NCBI GenBank assembly: GCA_025331125.1
Contig: JAOALB010000077.1
Span: 1 to 64,000, forward strand
Origin: Mycogone perniciosa
Taxonomy: Eukaryota > Ascomycota > Sordariomycetes > Hypocreales > Hypocreaceae
DNA: 64,000 nucleotides
Direction of reading: 5' to 3'
Shown: piece by piece, positions 11,830-22,898 of the stretch
How positions within the stretch are numbered: the stretch's first letter is position 1
How the letters are laid out: each line of letters starts with the position of its first letter
The notes under the pieces: generated by a model
Seen by the model: only the letters and a program-made list of their open reading frames with translations
What the model was told of the DNA's origin: nothing
Database searches by the model: none
Translations under genes and position numbers: made by a program

Positions 11830-14800
11830 TTACAGTCGTGTGTAATAACTACCATAAGATTTTGCAATAAGATCGGTCTCAACAAACTGCTCTGCTTCGT
11901 CGGCACTTAGGTGTAACTGGAACCGCTGTCGCAGTGTGTTCGTGGCATGAACAACGCCGACTGAAAAGCAGGGCATCTTCGAATCACGGCCCATCATCGC
12001 AACCAAATCAATGATATTATCCGCAGATCGTCGTAATGCTGAAAACAATTAGTGGGCAATCCTTAAAAAAAGACGGGCTTATTTCTAGTTTGACATACCT
12101 TGAAATGCCTGCTTGCATAACTTTTTGTAGTCTTCATAATCCGGCGAGCCTAACCCTCCAAGGACGTCCACATACTCTTGTGTGAGCTTGAAAGGTGCCG
12201 CTTCAAATCCAACAGAGCCGGGAGAATTGGAAAGCATAAATCCAAAATCGATGTGAACGATGTGTCCCTCGCTGTCTATCAGGACATTGCCGTTGTGCCG
12301 ATCCTTCAGCTGCAAGATATAGGATATGATGCTGTACGCTGCTAACGAGCGCTTAAAAGCATCAATTCCGGCCTTGTATGGCTCGCTGTCTGGCTGTCCA
12401 AACGCCTTGAGGAAGTGATCCTTTAATGTAGCAATTCGATGCCGAGGGTTGTTTCCAGATTCAACCGAAGCGAGCGTGAGACTCCGCTTGAGCGAATGGA
12501 GGGACACGCCGTTTGTTATGGTCTCGATGAGACCGGATGACTCCCCTGTCACGAGTATGCGCATCAGCTTAACCCAGACATGAACGTCTGCGTCGACCCA
12601 AATCTTGTGACAGACATTGATGAGTTGACAGGCAAATGCTTCCTGTCTGAGGTCTGCCCCAGTCTTGATAATGACGCTCAACAGGTCCCAATTCTTCATC
12701 CACCCGTATGGGGATGACTTGCGGATGCGCTCCTTCTTGGCCTCCCAGGCTTCTCCAAAGACAGCCGCACTAGGGTCATCACGATCGCCCCGACGCTGGA
12801 CGCCTCCCGTCTTGATGTCGTTTTCCATTCTTTCCCTTCCCGCGCTTGCGTTGATATTCGTGTCCAGGGGGACTTCCTCATCCAAATCCGAGTTCATGCC
12901 AGGCACGGCGCCAGTAGTGGTGGCTTTGGCTATGATGGTATCGAAAGTTGGGCCATGCTCATCGACATCAAAGCTTTGCTCCTCTAGACTTTGCATACTC
13001 GCGATGATCTTTGCTCTGATTGCAGCAACTTCATGCCTTGGACGCTTACCGCTGGTAGCTTCAAGTTGAGCGAGCATCTGGGAAGCTGTTCTCATATGCG
13101 TGGCCAATGCAGAGAAGTCAGGCTGATCGGCAGACCCATTTCGGGCCAAGGTGAGTGTCATCTTACGTCTAGGGCCAGGGCTACTGGACCTGGAAGTAAA
13201 TGCCTCGGAAGTACGCGGCGTTACCGCGTCCAGTGCTGTAGATGCTGTCGTAGCTCCGCTGGGTAGACGCTGATCTGGTGATTGCTTTGAAGCGTAGGCT
13301 GCTGATGGCTCGTCATCGAAGGGCCTGAGAAGTGGCGAGCTTCCTAGGTCACCCGAGGTGGGCTCGAAGACGCTGTCAATGATGGGCTCAGGGGATCGAC
13401 TCGCCTGCGCAATCCTTGGAGCTTCTGAGGAGAGGTCAAATAATCGCTTCGAAGTCCCATTCCCGCCGAGTAAAGTAGTCAGCAGTCGCTGGTTATCAGG
13501 GGTATCGGGATCGAAGGTAAAGTCATCTCTGAGAACTTCAATCATCAACAGATACGGTACCTTCTCAGCACTATTTAGAACAGTTGCCTCAGCAGGGTTT
13601 AGGCGCACAATTCTGTGGTGACGACTCCTCCCAGGCGCGCCATTTGTTAAAGATGGCGGACAAATAACAGGAATATCAATCTCAGCCGGTAGGTCTCGCC
13701 CTATCAGTGCTAGCTCAGCTCGGAGTGCACTCATACGGGCAGGCTTTGGTACAGCGACCAGACGGTTGGAGATGCCTTCGAGGGCGGACAAGAACTGGGT
13801 CTGCGATCGAAAGTAGTGCTGCCTCAATAGTCTTGTCTTTTGCGTCGGTGATAAGTTTGTTGTACCTAGAACGGCTTTGATGTGGTGAGAGTGTCTCCTG
13901 TGGATGCCATCCGGGGGCCTTGGTCCTGTCCCCGCAGACACGGGAGTAGTAGGCCTGGATGGACCTTTGGGGGATGGCAATGGTAGGGATGCTGTGCTAA
14001 GCCTGGCCTCCAATGACTTCATCTCTAAAGCAGAAGGTCTCTTTGACTCTCCCGGAGATTTTGGTTTCAGTGGTGACGAGAGCGCATGAGAACTGGCCCG
14101 ATGGGATGCAACGCGGGTGTCACTCGGTGGGTTAGCGTCGGGTGCACTGGACGTCCTGGAATCTTTCGTTCTTCGTAGTTTCGAGCTTAAGGTTACAGCT
14201 AATGCGGTGTTGGACCTTATGGGCTTGGGGGCATCATTAGTGTCCCCAGCAATCTCTGTGATGGGCCGAGGTTTTCGAGCCTGGGCAACAGCAAGGGGAC
14301 CAGCCCATCTTGGTATCATAGGGAGGGCAACACTTGCGAGAACGAAGCTTGAGAGCACCGTGACGGGCAAGACGTTTTCCTTGATCTTACCATGCCGTGC
14401 AGTATCAGCCAAGCCAAAGACGATGTGCTGGACTTTGTTATACACACGGCGACAGGTTTGGAAGGCGCCGGATTGCGGATTCGAGGCAAGATCGTGGAGG
14501 TATGTTTGAAACAACCAAAACGTCTGACTCGAAGGCTCCCGTGTCAGTATTCCATGCAGTTTGGTATGGTCTCTCAGCCAGAGAGATGGGGACGCACCAG
14601 CAATGCGGCAGTAACCGACTCCTCGCATAGATCCAGCAGAAACTCCTCCAAAGCCATTGACTCATTGTCAACACTGATGATCAGATGGCATAGCTGTGGC
14701 AGGAAGAACTCAATGTCCTCGTACGGGAACTGGCGTAACTTGTTGCACAGGACATAGTGAATGCCCACATGGTCGGCGTATCGTCTGCAACAGATGAAAG

Positions 14801-14975
14801 GAAAAGCATGATTAGTGACTGGTTTTGCGACGGCGCATCAAACGAAGAACGAGGCGGTATAGGTGGCTTCAAGGCGCACACAGCTCAAAACTCACGAGAG
14901 GTACGACACAGGTAGGAACGGGTTCGAATTGAAGACGTCGGATTCGAGGAATCGCTGCAGCAGGTCCCACGACAT
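11830..14975 (-). CDS. PIK1: Phosphatidylinositol 4-kinase, Pik1 type
   Basis: Four exons (14896-14975, 14598-14784, 12099-14523, 11830-12038) give 966 residues. Pik1 phosphorylates PI to PI4P at the Golgi and in the nucleus and drives secretion. The N-terminus (MSWDLLQRFLES, then YADHVGIHYVLCNKLRQFP) carries the lipid-kinase-unique helical region. The middle is long, Ser/Pro-rich and poorly conserved. The C-terminal PI4K catalytic domain starts near WMKNWDLLSVIIKTGADLRQE; the catalytic loop KDRHNGNVL is near residue 830 and the metal-binding HIDFGFML near 848. The last exon supplies the final helices (MMGRDSKMPCFSVG). All four exons join in frame with canonical GT-AG introns. Length is close to the 1066 residues of yeast Pik1. 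The 3' end faces the RING gene. Confidence 0.95.
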
Positions 14976-16328
14976 TGGCGGTTACGCGAGCACGAGGAAG
15001 AGGAAGCGAGCGGACAATGTGGGATGAGACGGTTCGGCGGTTCGGCGGAGGCGGCGGTGGTGTTGGTGGTGGTGCCTCATTTAGCTGGGGATTGAAGGAG
15101 TTGCAAGACGCAGTCGAACTGGCATGGCTAGGAAAAAGAGAGAGAATGAATAGGTGTTTCACTCCACTCGCATGTGTCTGCTCTGTACGGAGTATTGGAG
15201 AGGGAAATAAGGCGAGGTGCAAGGTGCAAGGTCCCGAGGGAGGCGCTTGGCGGCGTTTAACGGACGAGGCGGAGATGTGATGATGGAAATATCGTGGATT
15301 GGAGGGACGGGATCCAGGGGTTGGGTTGGGGATAGAGTGTACGGAGTACGAGCACTGAGCACGGGGCTCAGGTACCTTTTTAGCGAGTGCGCGTGGACCT
15401 GTAACCTATCCACAGCGCCCGATGGGGGACCGCTGTCCGCCTTTTTAGGGCCTGATGTTTCTGGCTAGGGGCTGATATTTTGGGGCTCCCTTCAATAGCT
15501 CCATACCTAAGTTCTTAGCAAATATGATGAGGAAGGGAAAAAAAAATCGGGCAAATTTTATAGATGCTCGTGCCCATGTATGTAAGCTATTTGTAGTACT
15601 GGAAGGGACCGACTTTACTGATTGCCATAATCAATCAGTCTGGAAAATATTGCACGATATTGCAGCCGAAAAGAAAAAGAGAAGACGTGGCCACAATCCA
15701 CTCTGACGTCGGGAGTGTTCTCGGGCTTTGCATCAACCATATAAAACCCACACGTGCATCATTACGGCTTCACCGTACGCTGCAATACGATGCCGTCATT
15801 TCTTACATCTCATGCTTGTACTATTACCACTACTACTACTCTGAAGTACCACCTCGAGAACAGCCACCTCAGTAATAAAATTACGCCGAGACGTTCCGTC
15901 ATCACTAATGGACCTGAGGCTGGCGCAAGCAAGGCATTTGATTTGATCTTTTTTTTGCTTTCCTTCTTCCGATTTTGCTGCTCCAGTGTCACCTAAAGTG
16001 TTACCTGAAGTGTTACATGACATGTAGAAAACCTGCATGGCAAAAGACCATGACATATTACTATTCTCTTAGTGCACAAAGACCTTCTGGCCACATCCCA
16101 GCCATATTCACGTCCATTTAGGGACTGCTATCCTCGAGGCAAGATGGGTATAACAACACCATGTCCATCTAGAGGTGCCGAAGTCGTTGCTGTCCTTCCT
16201 TGTTCCCCCCAACGCCGATTTATGGTATGGTATGCTTAGCCAGTGAAACGCCAATTCATTCTCTTCGTATCCATCATGATGCATGCCGGTCCTTTGACGG
16301 CCCAGTATTGTCCAGCGCCTTGGCCATT
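14976..16328. other. Intergenic, PIK1 promoter and BUR6 3' flank
   Basis: This 1.35-kb gap has no supported gene. Near the PIK1 start there is a G-rich stretch of GGCGG and GGTGGT units (about 15029-15077), C-rich on the PIK1 sense strand. Two exact TACGGAGTA motifs lie at 15186-15194 and 15340-15348. Confidence 0.6.
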
Positions 16329-17288
16329 TCAAGCTACCTTCTTCCTCCGTCCTCTGCCTCTCTTTTTGGGTTCTTCCATCTCCTCGTCGCTTTCGCTCTC
16401 GGCCTTGGCCTTGGACTTGCTGCCCTCCTTCTCATTCTCCACGCGGCTGACAATGTCCCGGAGAAAGTCCCACTGCTCGTCCATCTCGACTACCTGCTTC
16501 AGCATCGCGGCAGTAACTCTCTTAGATCCCTTGTCCTTGGCCACATCCGCGCTTTTGGTCACCATCTGAATCATGAAGAGTTCCAAAGCCTTGCCAACGG
16601 CAATGGGTGTCTGCTGCGCGACCTTGCCGACTTCCTCGTCGGCTTGCATGATCCGTTTTATCCTCGCGGTAGGGAATTTTGTCTTTACGGGTGAGGGCTC
16701 GATGACGGGTGGCGGGGGCGGCGGGGGCGCCGCTGCTTTCCGTGGGGGCATGTCGATTGAAGGGGGGGTTTGACCAGCGCTGGGAGCGTGATCTGACGAA
16801 GATTGTGCAGCACTAGCAGGGGAAAGATACTGGCTCCGGTCGGAATATGGAGGCGAGTATTGCTGCGGATGTGGTTGCCCACGCGATGATGAGGCCTGAA
16901 ACGTTGGCAATTGCAGGCTGTAGGGCGGCCGCGATGCGGTGTTTAGGCTGGGCTGAACCGGCGGGCAGTAGTAGCCCTGGCTCTTGCGCGGGTTCTGGTA
17001 ATAGTATTCTGAATTGATGACGGGTTGGCTCGTCGGTGCTGATGTCGGTGTCGGCGGGGCACCGTAGGAGGAGGAGGGGGGGTAGTTGTAAAGAGAGGAG
17101 GCGGCGTGAGAAGCGGCGTAAGTGTAGGTGGGAGGAAGCAATTTATATCCAGCCTGGCCGTGGCTTGTTGGAGGTTGTTGGAGTTGCGGTGCGGCTTGGG
17201 TGGGGCCCTCAGATGAGTAAAAAGACGACAGGTCCGGCGACCTGGGCGCGTACTCGTAGGTGGATGCACTATTATCGTCCCCCGACAT
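16329..17288 (-). CDS. BUR6: NC2 alpha / Bur6-like histone-fold transcription regulator
   Basis: An intronless 319-residue frame. Bur6 (DRAP1) pairs with Ncb2 to form NC2, which binds TBP on promoter DNA and blocks or modulates preinitiation complex assembly. Residues 1-200 are a Pro/Tyr/Ser/Gln-rich low-complexity region ending in a run of about 11 prolines. The histone fold begins at about 203 (FPTARIKRIMQADEEVGKV) and continues through TPIAVGKALELFMIQMV, GSKRVTAAMLKQVVE and WDFLRDIVSRV near 283. The C-terminus is acidic then basic (KKRGRGRRKK, a likely nuclear signal). The core matches Bur6/DRAP1 better than Dpb3 or NF-YC because of the IMQxDEExGKV and FDFLR-like segments. The long N-terminal extension is a filamentous-fungal feature. 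Confidence 0.88.
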   Translation of the reverse strand: MSGDDNSASTYEYAPRSPDLSSFYSSEGPTQAAPQLQQPPTSHGQAGYKLLPPTYTYAASHAASSLYNYPPSSSYGAPPTPTSAPTSQPVINSEYYYQNPRKSQGYYCPPVQPSLNTASRPPYSLQLPTFQASSSRGQPHPQQYSPPYSDRSQYLSPASAAQSSSDHAPSAGQTPPSIDMPPRKAAAPPPPPPPVIEPSPVKTKFPTARIKRIMQADEEVGKVAQQTPIAVGKALELFMIQMVTKSADVAKDKGSKRVTAAMLKQVVEMDEQWDFLRDIVSRVENEKEGSKSKAKAESESDEEMEEPKKRGRGRRKKVA

Positions 17289-19610
17289 TTTTTTTCCTTC
17301 TTTTTTTTTTCTGGGTTCCCACTTTCACTTCTGACACTGATGACACTGACTTAACTGTTCCCGGTTCGGCCCAACAACAGTGCGCGTATTCCTGCAAGAA
17401 ACACACAGCAAATAAATGAACAACATGCAACTGCAACAATAGCGACCCTTGTTAGTCGGCTCCCGAATATTGTGTATTTCCCGAAAAGGCAATGCAAATG
17501 CGTGTCCAGGTACTGGGCTAAATCCTCTTTGTGTGCTGCTGTGATCGCAACGATAATAGCTCCCAAGGCAAATGATGCAATGGTGGAGCGCGCACGATGC
17601 TGCAAGAGAACTGTGTGCGTTGCGTCTGCAGATGGTGGCGTATCAGCGAGAGCAACAATACGAGTATGGCGGGGTTGTTTTGGTGGGGGCCTTGCGACTA
17701 AGACGCGCTGCGCTGCGTTCCTGTGTGTAAATGCCAGAGGAATCGCTAAAATGACCTCGGTTTTTGGCCTCAATTATTGTGTTTTGCTATTTCGCTCGTT
17801 TCTGGATATCCTGCTGAAGTCGTGGCTCCTCAGCTGTGGGATGGATTGTGGTTGATGCTGCTCTGAGGCCTTCTGAGCGACCGACAGGGGCAGTTTGACA
17901 AAGAGGGACAAGGACGAGGAGCTCCAACTCCAAGATACTTGTACTCGGGGGCCGGGTTGTGAGAACAATACTCTTCTATTCAATGCTAGAGAACTAGCTA
18001 TTGAAGAGAGTTTTGTTTCTCTGTAACAATTCGATGTCAATGGAACCCACCGTATTGTGAAGCTTTGCCCCCTCTTCCAGCTTTGCAGTCTGTAATAGTA
18101 CCTCTTCCTTCAAAAACCAAACCCCCACAATTCCAACAAGGACAGGAAAGAGAATACGAAAGGCCGATGGATGTCGATTCGGTGAATAGGAATTGTTCGG
18201 ACCACGTATATGCGTTGTGAACGCCTCTATAGACGCAGGAGACGGAAGCGAATTTTAGAACCAGAGATTACAAAGAATAGGAAGAAGCAGCAGTATATTG
18301 AACAGGAAAATAAACATTCGAATCAGTCGATCTTCGGTGAGCGTCCTCTTCACCGTGGCCAGATCTGGAAGAGGGGGTGGATGCGCTGTAAGGTACTCGT
18401 ATGATGCGGTACAGTGGATGCGTGCGCGGGTCAACTCGGTCGCAAATCCAGATCCCAACCTGCGCCTGTGGCCAGAGGGAATGCTGGCCGTTTATATGCG
18501 CATTTCAGGGTCCAGTGGCACTGAACCTGACTGACGGCTTCTGCTACTACTGTACATACTTGTGCTACGAGCGAGCGCAAACTAACTGACCGGGTGGGCA
18601 GCTTTGGTGCGACCCGACCATACTACATACTATTACACCAAGTCAGTTGATAGCCCATTGGGGAGTCAGTTTAGGAAGTCCTTTGGAGTGCTGCAGCGCT
18701 TTGGCCGTCTCCAAGGCTGTGTGGAGGAGGGAGGGGTGCAGCTAAAACGTGAGGAGCTCATTCATTCATTCATTACGGAGCACTATCAGAGCTCATCAAA
18801 TCGGGTATGGTCGCTTTTCCCAGCGCGCCCGAGCTTCGAAACAAGCAACTACGAGTAGGCGTGCAGCCTCTCACGTCGTCATTTTCGTGCACACACACAC
18901 CAAACACAAGCCACGTTCTACCTAAAAACCACAATCGATTTACTGCAACTACATGATGCGTCCTCCATCGCGCTCCTCCTCTCTTGGGACCGCATCCATG
19001 AGATGAAAGGCCCGAGCATTGCTTGCTCTGGCTCTGGCTCACGCATCGGCGTCGCCAGACTCCTCGACGCAGCAAATTCTTGCCATGCGCACGCAGACTT
19101 TGCTCTCCTCCAGTCAGCGTCAGCGTCAGCGCTCCTGGCACGCAAGGGATGCCTGTGCTGGATGTTGGAACTCTTCCTCCACACTGCATCTCCCTGATAC
19201 TTCGTATGTCTTAGCGATCTGGCATGTCCGATGACCTCAGGCATATAATATCGGCATAAAATATCGATCAGCCCCAGGCAGAGGCTGCAACGCCCCGCGC
19301 TGCGCTCTCTGTTGCCTGCCGCCCAGGCGGGGGAATAGTCTCGGCTCACTACTTCGTACATCAATGGCTTTGACTCTCTCTGGCCTTATCGCCCATCTCA
19401 TGCATCTTCGGTAAGCGATCCCCCACTGGAATGCTTTCAATCACAATGCACACCTTCACATTACCACTGCTTGATGATATCACTCATGAGCTTTAAATCT
19501 TGAGTCCGGCCGTGCAGACGAAGCCGAGTTCAAACACTCTGGTTTCTGATTCACATCCACATATGGCCTATCTGTGATTACCTACTTGATCTAATCTGAC
19601 AGCCATTCTT
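17289..19610. other. Long intergenic region upstream of BUR6
   Basis: No supported gene in 2.3 kb. On the minus strand a CTAAC branch-like site (17451-17455) and a TTGCAG acceptor-like site ending at 17431 lie just upstream of BUR6, so a 5' leader intron is possible but unproven. There are small repeats: four ATTC units (about 18759-18774) and CAGCGT-like units near 19110-19130. Exact TACTTCGTA motifs occur at 19198 and 19350. Confidence 0.55.
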
Positions 19611-21106
19611 TTACTTCCCTTCCACAATCGACTTGTCAAACCTTTTTCTAATCTCTCCGACAATAGTTCTCAACCCGTGCAACCTCTCTTGCCTCGTGCT
19701 TGACAAGAGGAACGAGATCACAGGCCATGCGTGAACATTGACATCGGTCCTCCACGCCTTAATTTCGATCTTTTCTGCATCTAGACGCTGAGCGAAGCTC
19801 TCGATATCCGGTGCGAATACTTCCTCCCTGCCATATGTGATAAAGTAACCACGCTCCGGGCTGGCGGCTTTCCACAGCTGAATATCATGACATGAACCTG
19901 GTGACGCTACCTGCTGGTGCAACGTCGAATCTCTCACATAGTCGTGTGCGTACTTCCACAGGACGCTCGTAGTTACGTAGTCGACCTTTGATGGGCGGCG
20001 GAGGTTTGACAACAACGTCACCCAGGGAGATATCAATGTAGCCATTCGTGGTCTTGCAAGGGTGGGCAACAAACCATCCTCAATATCCTTTTCAGCCCCT
20101 TCTTTAACGCGGTTCTCTTGTTGGCTCTGAGCTTGGAGACCAAGTTTCAGCAGCAAGCCGAGAAGCAAGTTACCCCCGGCCGAGTCTCCAGCGAAGCACA
20201 CTTTGGATGCGTCCCTGGCGACGTCCAGCACGTGCCTGTAGCCCTGCAGCGCTTCATGTACCTGCGTAGGATAGACCTTCTCAGGAGCCAAGGTGTAGTC
20301 CAAGGTAAAGATGGCGGGATTGTTGAACCCTGCATCCACGAGTAGTTGGTGCCACGCCAGAAGAAACTCCAAGTAGAAGTAAGACGATCCCAATTGGTAA
20401 CCGCCACCTATTAAAGGTTCTGATTAGCCTTTGATGCTCGTTTTTCGGTGTGTTGTGCTGTAGTGCTATTTTACCGTGGACATAATAAATTACGATATCC
20501 GGGTCCTGTTCCGGCTCATGCATGATCCAGACACCCTCAACTTTGTCCTCGCCCTATGACTTGTTAGCCAACCCATTTGCCGGCATCATATACTATGCAC
20601 ACTGCTGGAGTGCCGGGATTAATGACTTTTCCTATGACTTGCTCCCTCCAGTGTACTGGAAACTCCTTTAGTCCATGTCTCATCATGCGCCATTTCAGAA
20701 AGGGCAGCATAACCTCCTTCGAGAATATGACTCTGTTGACACGAGTGGGCATGTAATTGGTTGCATAGCGGGTGAATAGAACGCTGATGTCTTCAAATAG
20801 TGTGGACCGTCTCGAGTGTGCAAACTTGGAGGTAACGCCGGTCCAGTAGCGATCCAAGAACACTTGGATTGGGAGTGTGAAGACTATATCCACTTGTGTT
20901 GGTCTTGCTCGTTGTTATGACATGGAGGGGGGGAGTGTACATAGGAATGGCAATGACTTTATGCCGACGATTGCAATTGGGAATAGGCCGACTTGTTTGA
21001 GGAGTTGATAGTTGAGGTACATAAAAAAGACGACAGTGTCGAGTAGAGACACTGGACCGAGGATCATGACGGCGGTACGGAGTAGTAGCGCTCTAATGCC
21101 GGACAA
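19611..21106 (-). CDS. Alpha/beta hydrolase, hormone-sensitive-lipase type (fold-3)
   Basis: Four exons (20941-21106, 20603-20892, 20475-20553, 19611-20407) give 443 residues. The oxyanion-hole motif HGGG spans the third intron (residues about 178-181). The nucleophile motif GDSAGG puts Ser near 254. A late acidic segment (REEVFAPD, near 373-380) and His near 404 (NVHAWPV) complete a plausible Ser-Asp-His triad. The N-terminus has a hydrophobic segment (VSLLDTVVFFMYLNYQLL), suggesting a membrane-anchored esterase or lipase. The substrate cannot be deduced. Introns 1 and 2 are only 48 and 49 bp; each carries an in-frame stop in the unspliced frame, and intron 2 has a GGCTAAC branch site. The first donor (GTACAC) is weak, so the first exon is the least certain part. 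Confidence 0.83.
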
Positions 21107-21640
21107 AGATAGACCTCAGTTGCCGACGGAGTGATAAGCAGACAATCATCAACACCAGATCTGGGGGGCTACCATGTTTATATGAGAGCCCGTTTAGGGC
21201 GAGCGGAGTACTGCGAGTAATATTTCTATGGACTACTTCTCTATGCTTGGCAGACGTAGTATGAGTAATAATGGTCAAGACGCAGACCGTTTTGAATCGA
21301 GTGGCGTTCTATGGGGAATAATACAGGTATACTGTACCCATTCGCAGCGCGGCGAGATGCTATGTAATACGTAGTTGTGCATGTTGATTCTGGAAATCGT
21401 AGTTGGCTGGCCCTGAAATGGGTAGCAAATGCGCTGTATTCCACCTTACATAATACGTCAGTAGTAGTACTAATGCTCTTGGAGCCTAAGGTTCCGTTTA
21501 TGGAAGTGAATTGAACTTCCAATTCCGAGCAATTCCCCGGCACCAAAGTTGCACTGCTGTATTGCTGCTGTCACTGTCCAGAGACAACCGCTGGGAATTG
21601 CCTCTCCCCTGACTTGCGATAACATTACTCTCCTGGCACC
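21107..21640. promoter_or_regulatory. Divergent promoter interval
   Basis: This 534-bp gap lies between the hydrolase and DUF3605 start codons, which are transcribed away from each other. It is AT-richer than its flanks. No specific site is supported. Confidence 0.5.
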
Positions 21641-22357
21641 ATGGGGGACCAAACCTCGCTTCCCCCGCAACCCCCTCAGGATACACCGTTCCCTTTGACG
21701 GATGTAGATAAATGGGTGTTGTCACAAACTGACGAGGAATTTAAACTTCACGACTGGGAAAATCTCAAAGATATAATAGGTGAATATTGGTTGTCGTAAG
21801 CTCATCAAGTGAGGGATCTGATCTAGCTAACGTGATATTTCAAGAGACGAACAATCTTTCTGTCCTGAAGCGGAAGCCGTCAGATCTTCGCCGGTACATG
21901 GAATGGACTGCGGAAACTAAGGCTGAATATGGCACCATAACTGAGTACATTCTTCAGAACCGCCTGCCAAAGTCCTGGGGACAGCCGCCGTTCAGCGTCG
22001 AATCGCAAATCCCCTTTGAGGCACCGGCAGATTACAAGGTCCTCCTCAATGACTGGCCATACGGACTGGCGCCGGGGATCTCGCACATTGTCGTATGGTC
22101 TCGTACTCCAATTCCCACTGATTCTGAGACGGGCGATTTGACCCTGGAGAGCAGAACTCGGGTGCAGGACTTCGTCAAGAGGTATTTTGTTGACCCAGCT
22201 GGGCCTGGACGGGGAGGGTAAGATCCTGTGGTTTAAGAACTGGGTTGCCCTGCAAAGCGTACGGAGTCTGGAGCATTTCCATGTCTTGGTTCGTGATGTC
22301 GATGATGACATGCTTGAGCGTTGGACAGGAGAAAGGCCTCGGCGGAATGAGCAGTGA
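21641..22357 (+). CDS. DUF3605 protein (GIG1 / GlcNAc-induced protein 1-like), apparent frameshift
   Basis: Exon 1 is 21641-21779; exon 2 starts at 21845. The protein matches the fungal DUF3605 family, which includes the N-acetylglucosamine-induced GIG1 of Candida; the molecular role is unknown. Recognisable stretches are PFPLTDVDKWVLSQTDEEF, SDLRRYMEWTAETKAEYG, LLNDWPYGLAPGISHIVVWS and RTRVQDFVKRYFV. The frame then meets TAA at 22219-22221, while the conserved continuation KILWFKNWVALQSVRSLEHF and WTGERP proceeds one base over, to a stop at 22355-22357. This fits a one-base insertion near 22211-22219 (a G-rich run) or a real lesion. A 40-bp pseudo-intron (22218-22257) would restore frame but delete conserved residues. 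Confidence 0.75.
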
Positions 22358-22418
22358 CGAAGGTACCCACGCAACAGCTCTTCAGCCCGTTAGATAGTAG
22401 ATTTGTATAGAGGACACT

Positions 22419-22898
22419 TTAAGCAGCTCTCCGAGCCCGGCGATTCCCCTGAGGTGCGGCATCGCCAGCGCCTTGCATCTGAGCCAACTTCTCCTTGCCC
22501 ATGCCCATGAGTCCATAACCCAGATACACCCCATAGGCAGGAACCGCTGCCCACAGAAGCCAGCCCCAGTTACCGATGAGAATGACAGAAATGACTGAAG
22601 CCCAGGTAACCCAGATGACATCGAACATGTACTCAGTCAAGCCGGCCGCTGCCAAGTCCTCACCAGAGGCTTTGAGGGCTCCCGTTGCGGCATCATACTT
22701 CGGCCGACCCGAGATCTCCAGAACATATTCACAGATAAGACCTGGTGTTGAGAGAAGGCCATAGACCACGAGAGAGCGCGACCTGAATAGGAAGTGGGAG
22801 AGGAGGAAGAGCACGTGGACGATCAGAGACCCGGTGTGCAGATTGTTGAGCGCAGCCGTGTTTGATTTGGCGCGGTCCTTTTTCGCCTTTTGAGCCAT
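22419..22898 (-). CDS. SND2: SND2 / TMEM208 family ER protein
   Basis: An intronless 159-residue frame. Snd2 (Env10 in yeast, TMEM208 in animals) is an ER membrane component of the SRP-independent targeting route for proteins with internal or C-terminal membrane segments. The start MAQKAKKDRAKSN, a basic N-terminus and the following NNLHTG are typical. Hydrophobic segments lie at about 25-42 (LIVHVLFLLSHFLF), 45-58, 92-110 (VIWVTWASVISVILIGNWGW) and 112-131, with the family WLLW..PAYGVY pattern. The tail is basic (NRRARRAA). It is convergent with the DUF3605 gene (61 bp between stops) and divergent from CDC27. Confidence 0.88.
   Translation of the reverse strand: MAQKAKKDRAKSNTAALNNLHTGSLIVHVLFLLSHFLFRSRSLVVYGLLSTPGLICEYVLEISGRPKYDAATGALKASGEDLAAAGLTEYMFDVIWVTWASVISVILIGNWGWLLWAAVPAYGVYLGYGLMGMGKEKLAQMQGAGDAAPQGNRRARRAA

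Noticed and set aside
14905..14935. GGTTCGAATT, resembling a tRNA B box
   Set aside because: It lies inside the first coding exon of PIK1, lacks the final CC, and no A box or cloverleaf arms can be found around it.
15029..15077. G-rich GGCGG/GGTGGT stretch as a possible G-quadruplex
   Set aside because: Runs are only two or three Gs with irregular spacing; it is more simply the complement of a C-rich leader in the PIK1 transcript.
17351..17773. 140-codon minus-strand frame with two hydrophobic stretches upstream of BUR6
   Set aside because: It lies in the BUR6 promoter/leader, contains splice-like signals, and has no recognisable family; more likely untranslated leader.
18918..19364. 148-codon minus-strand frame
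   Set aside because: Arg/Ser-rich translation of short CAGCGT-type repeats with no protein resemblance.
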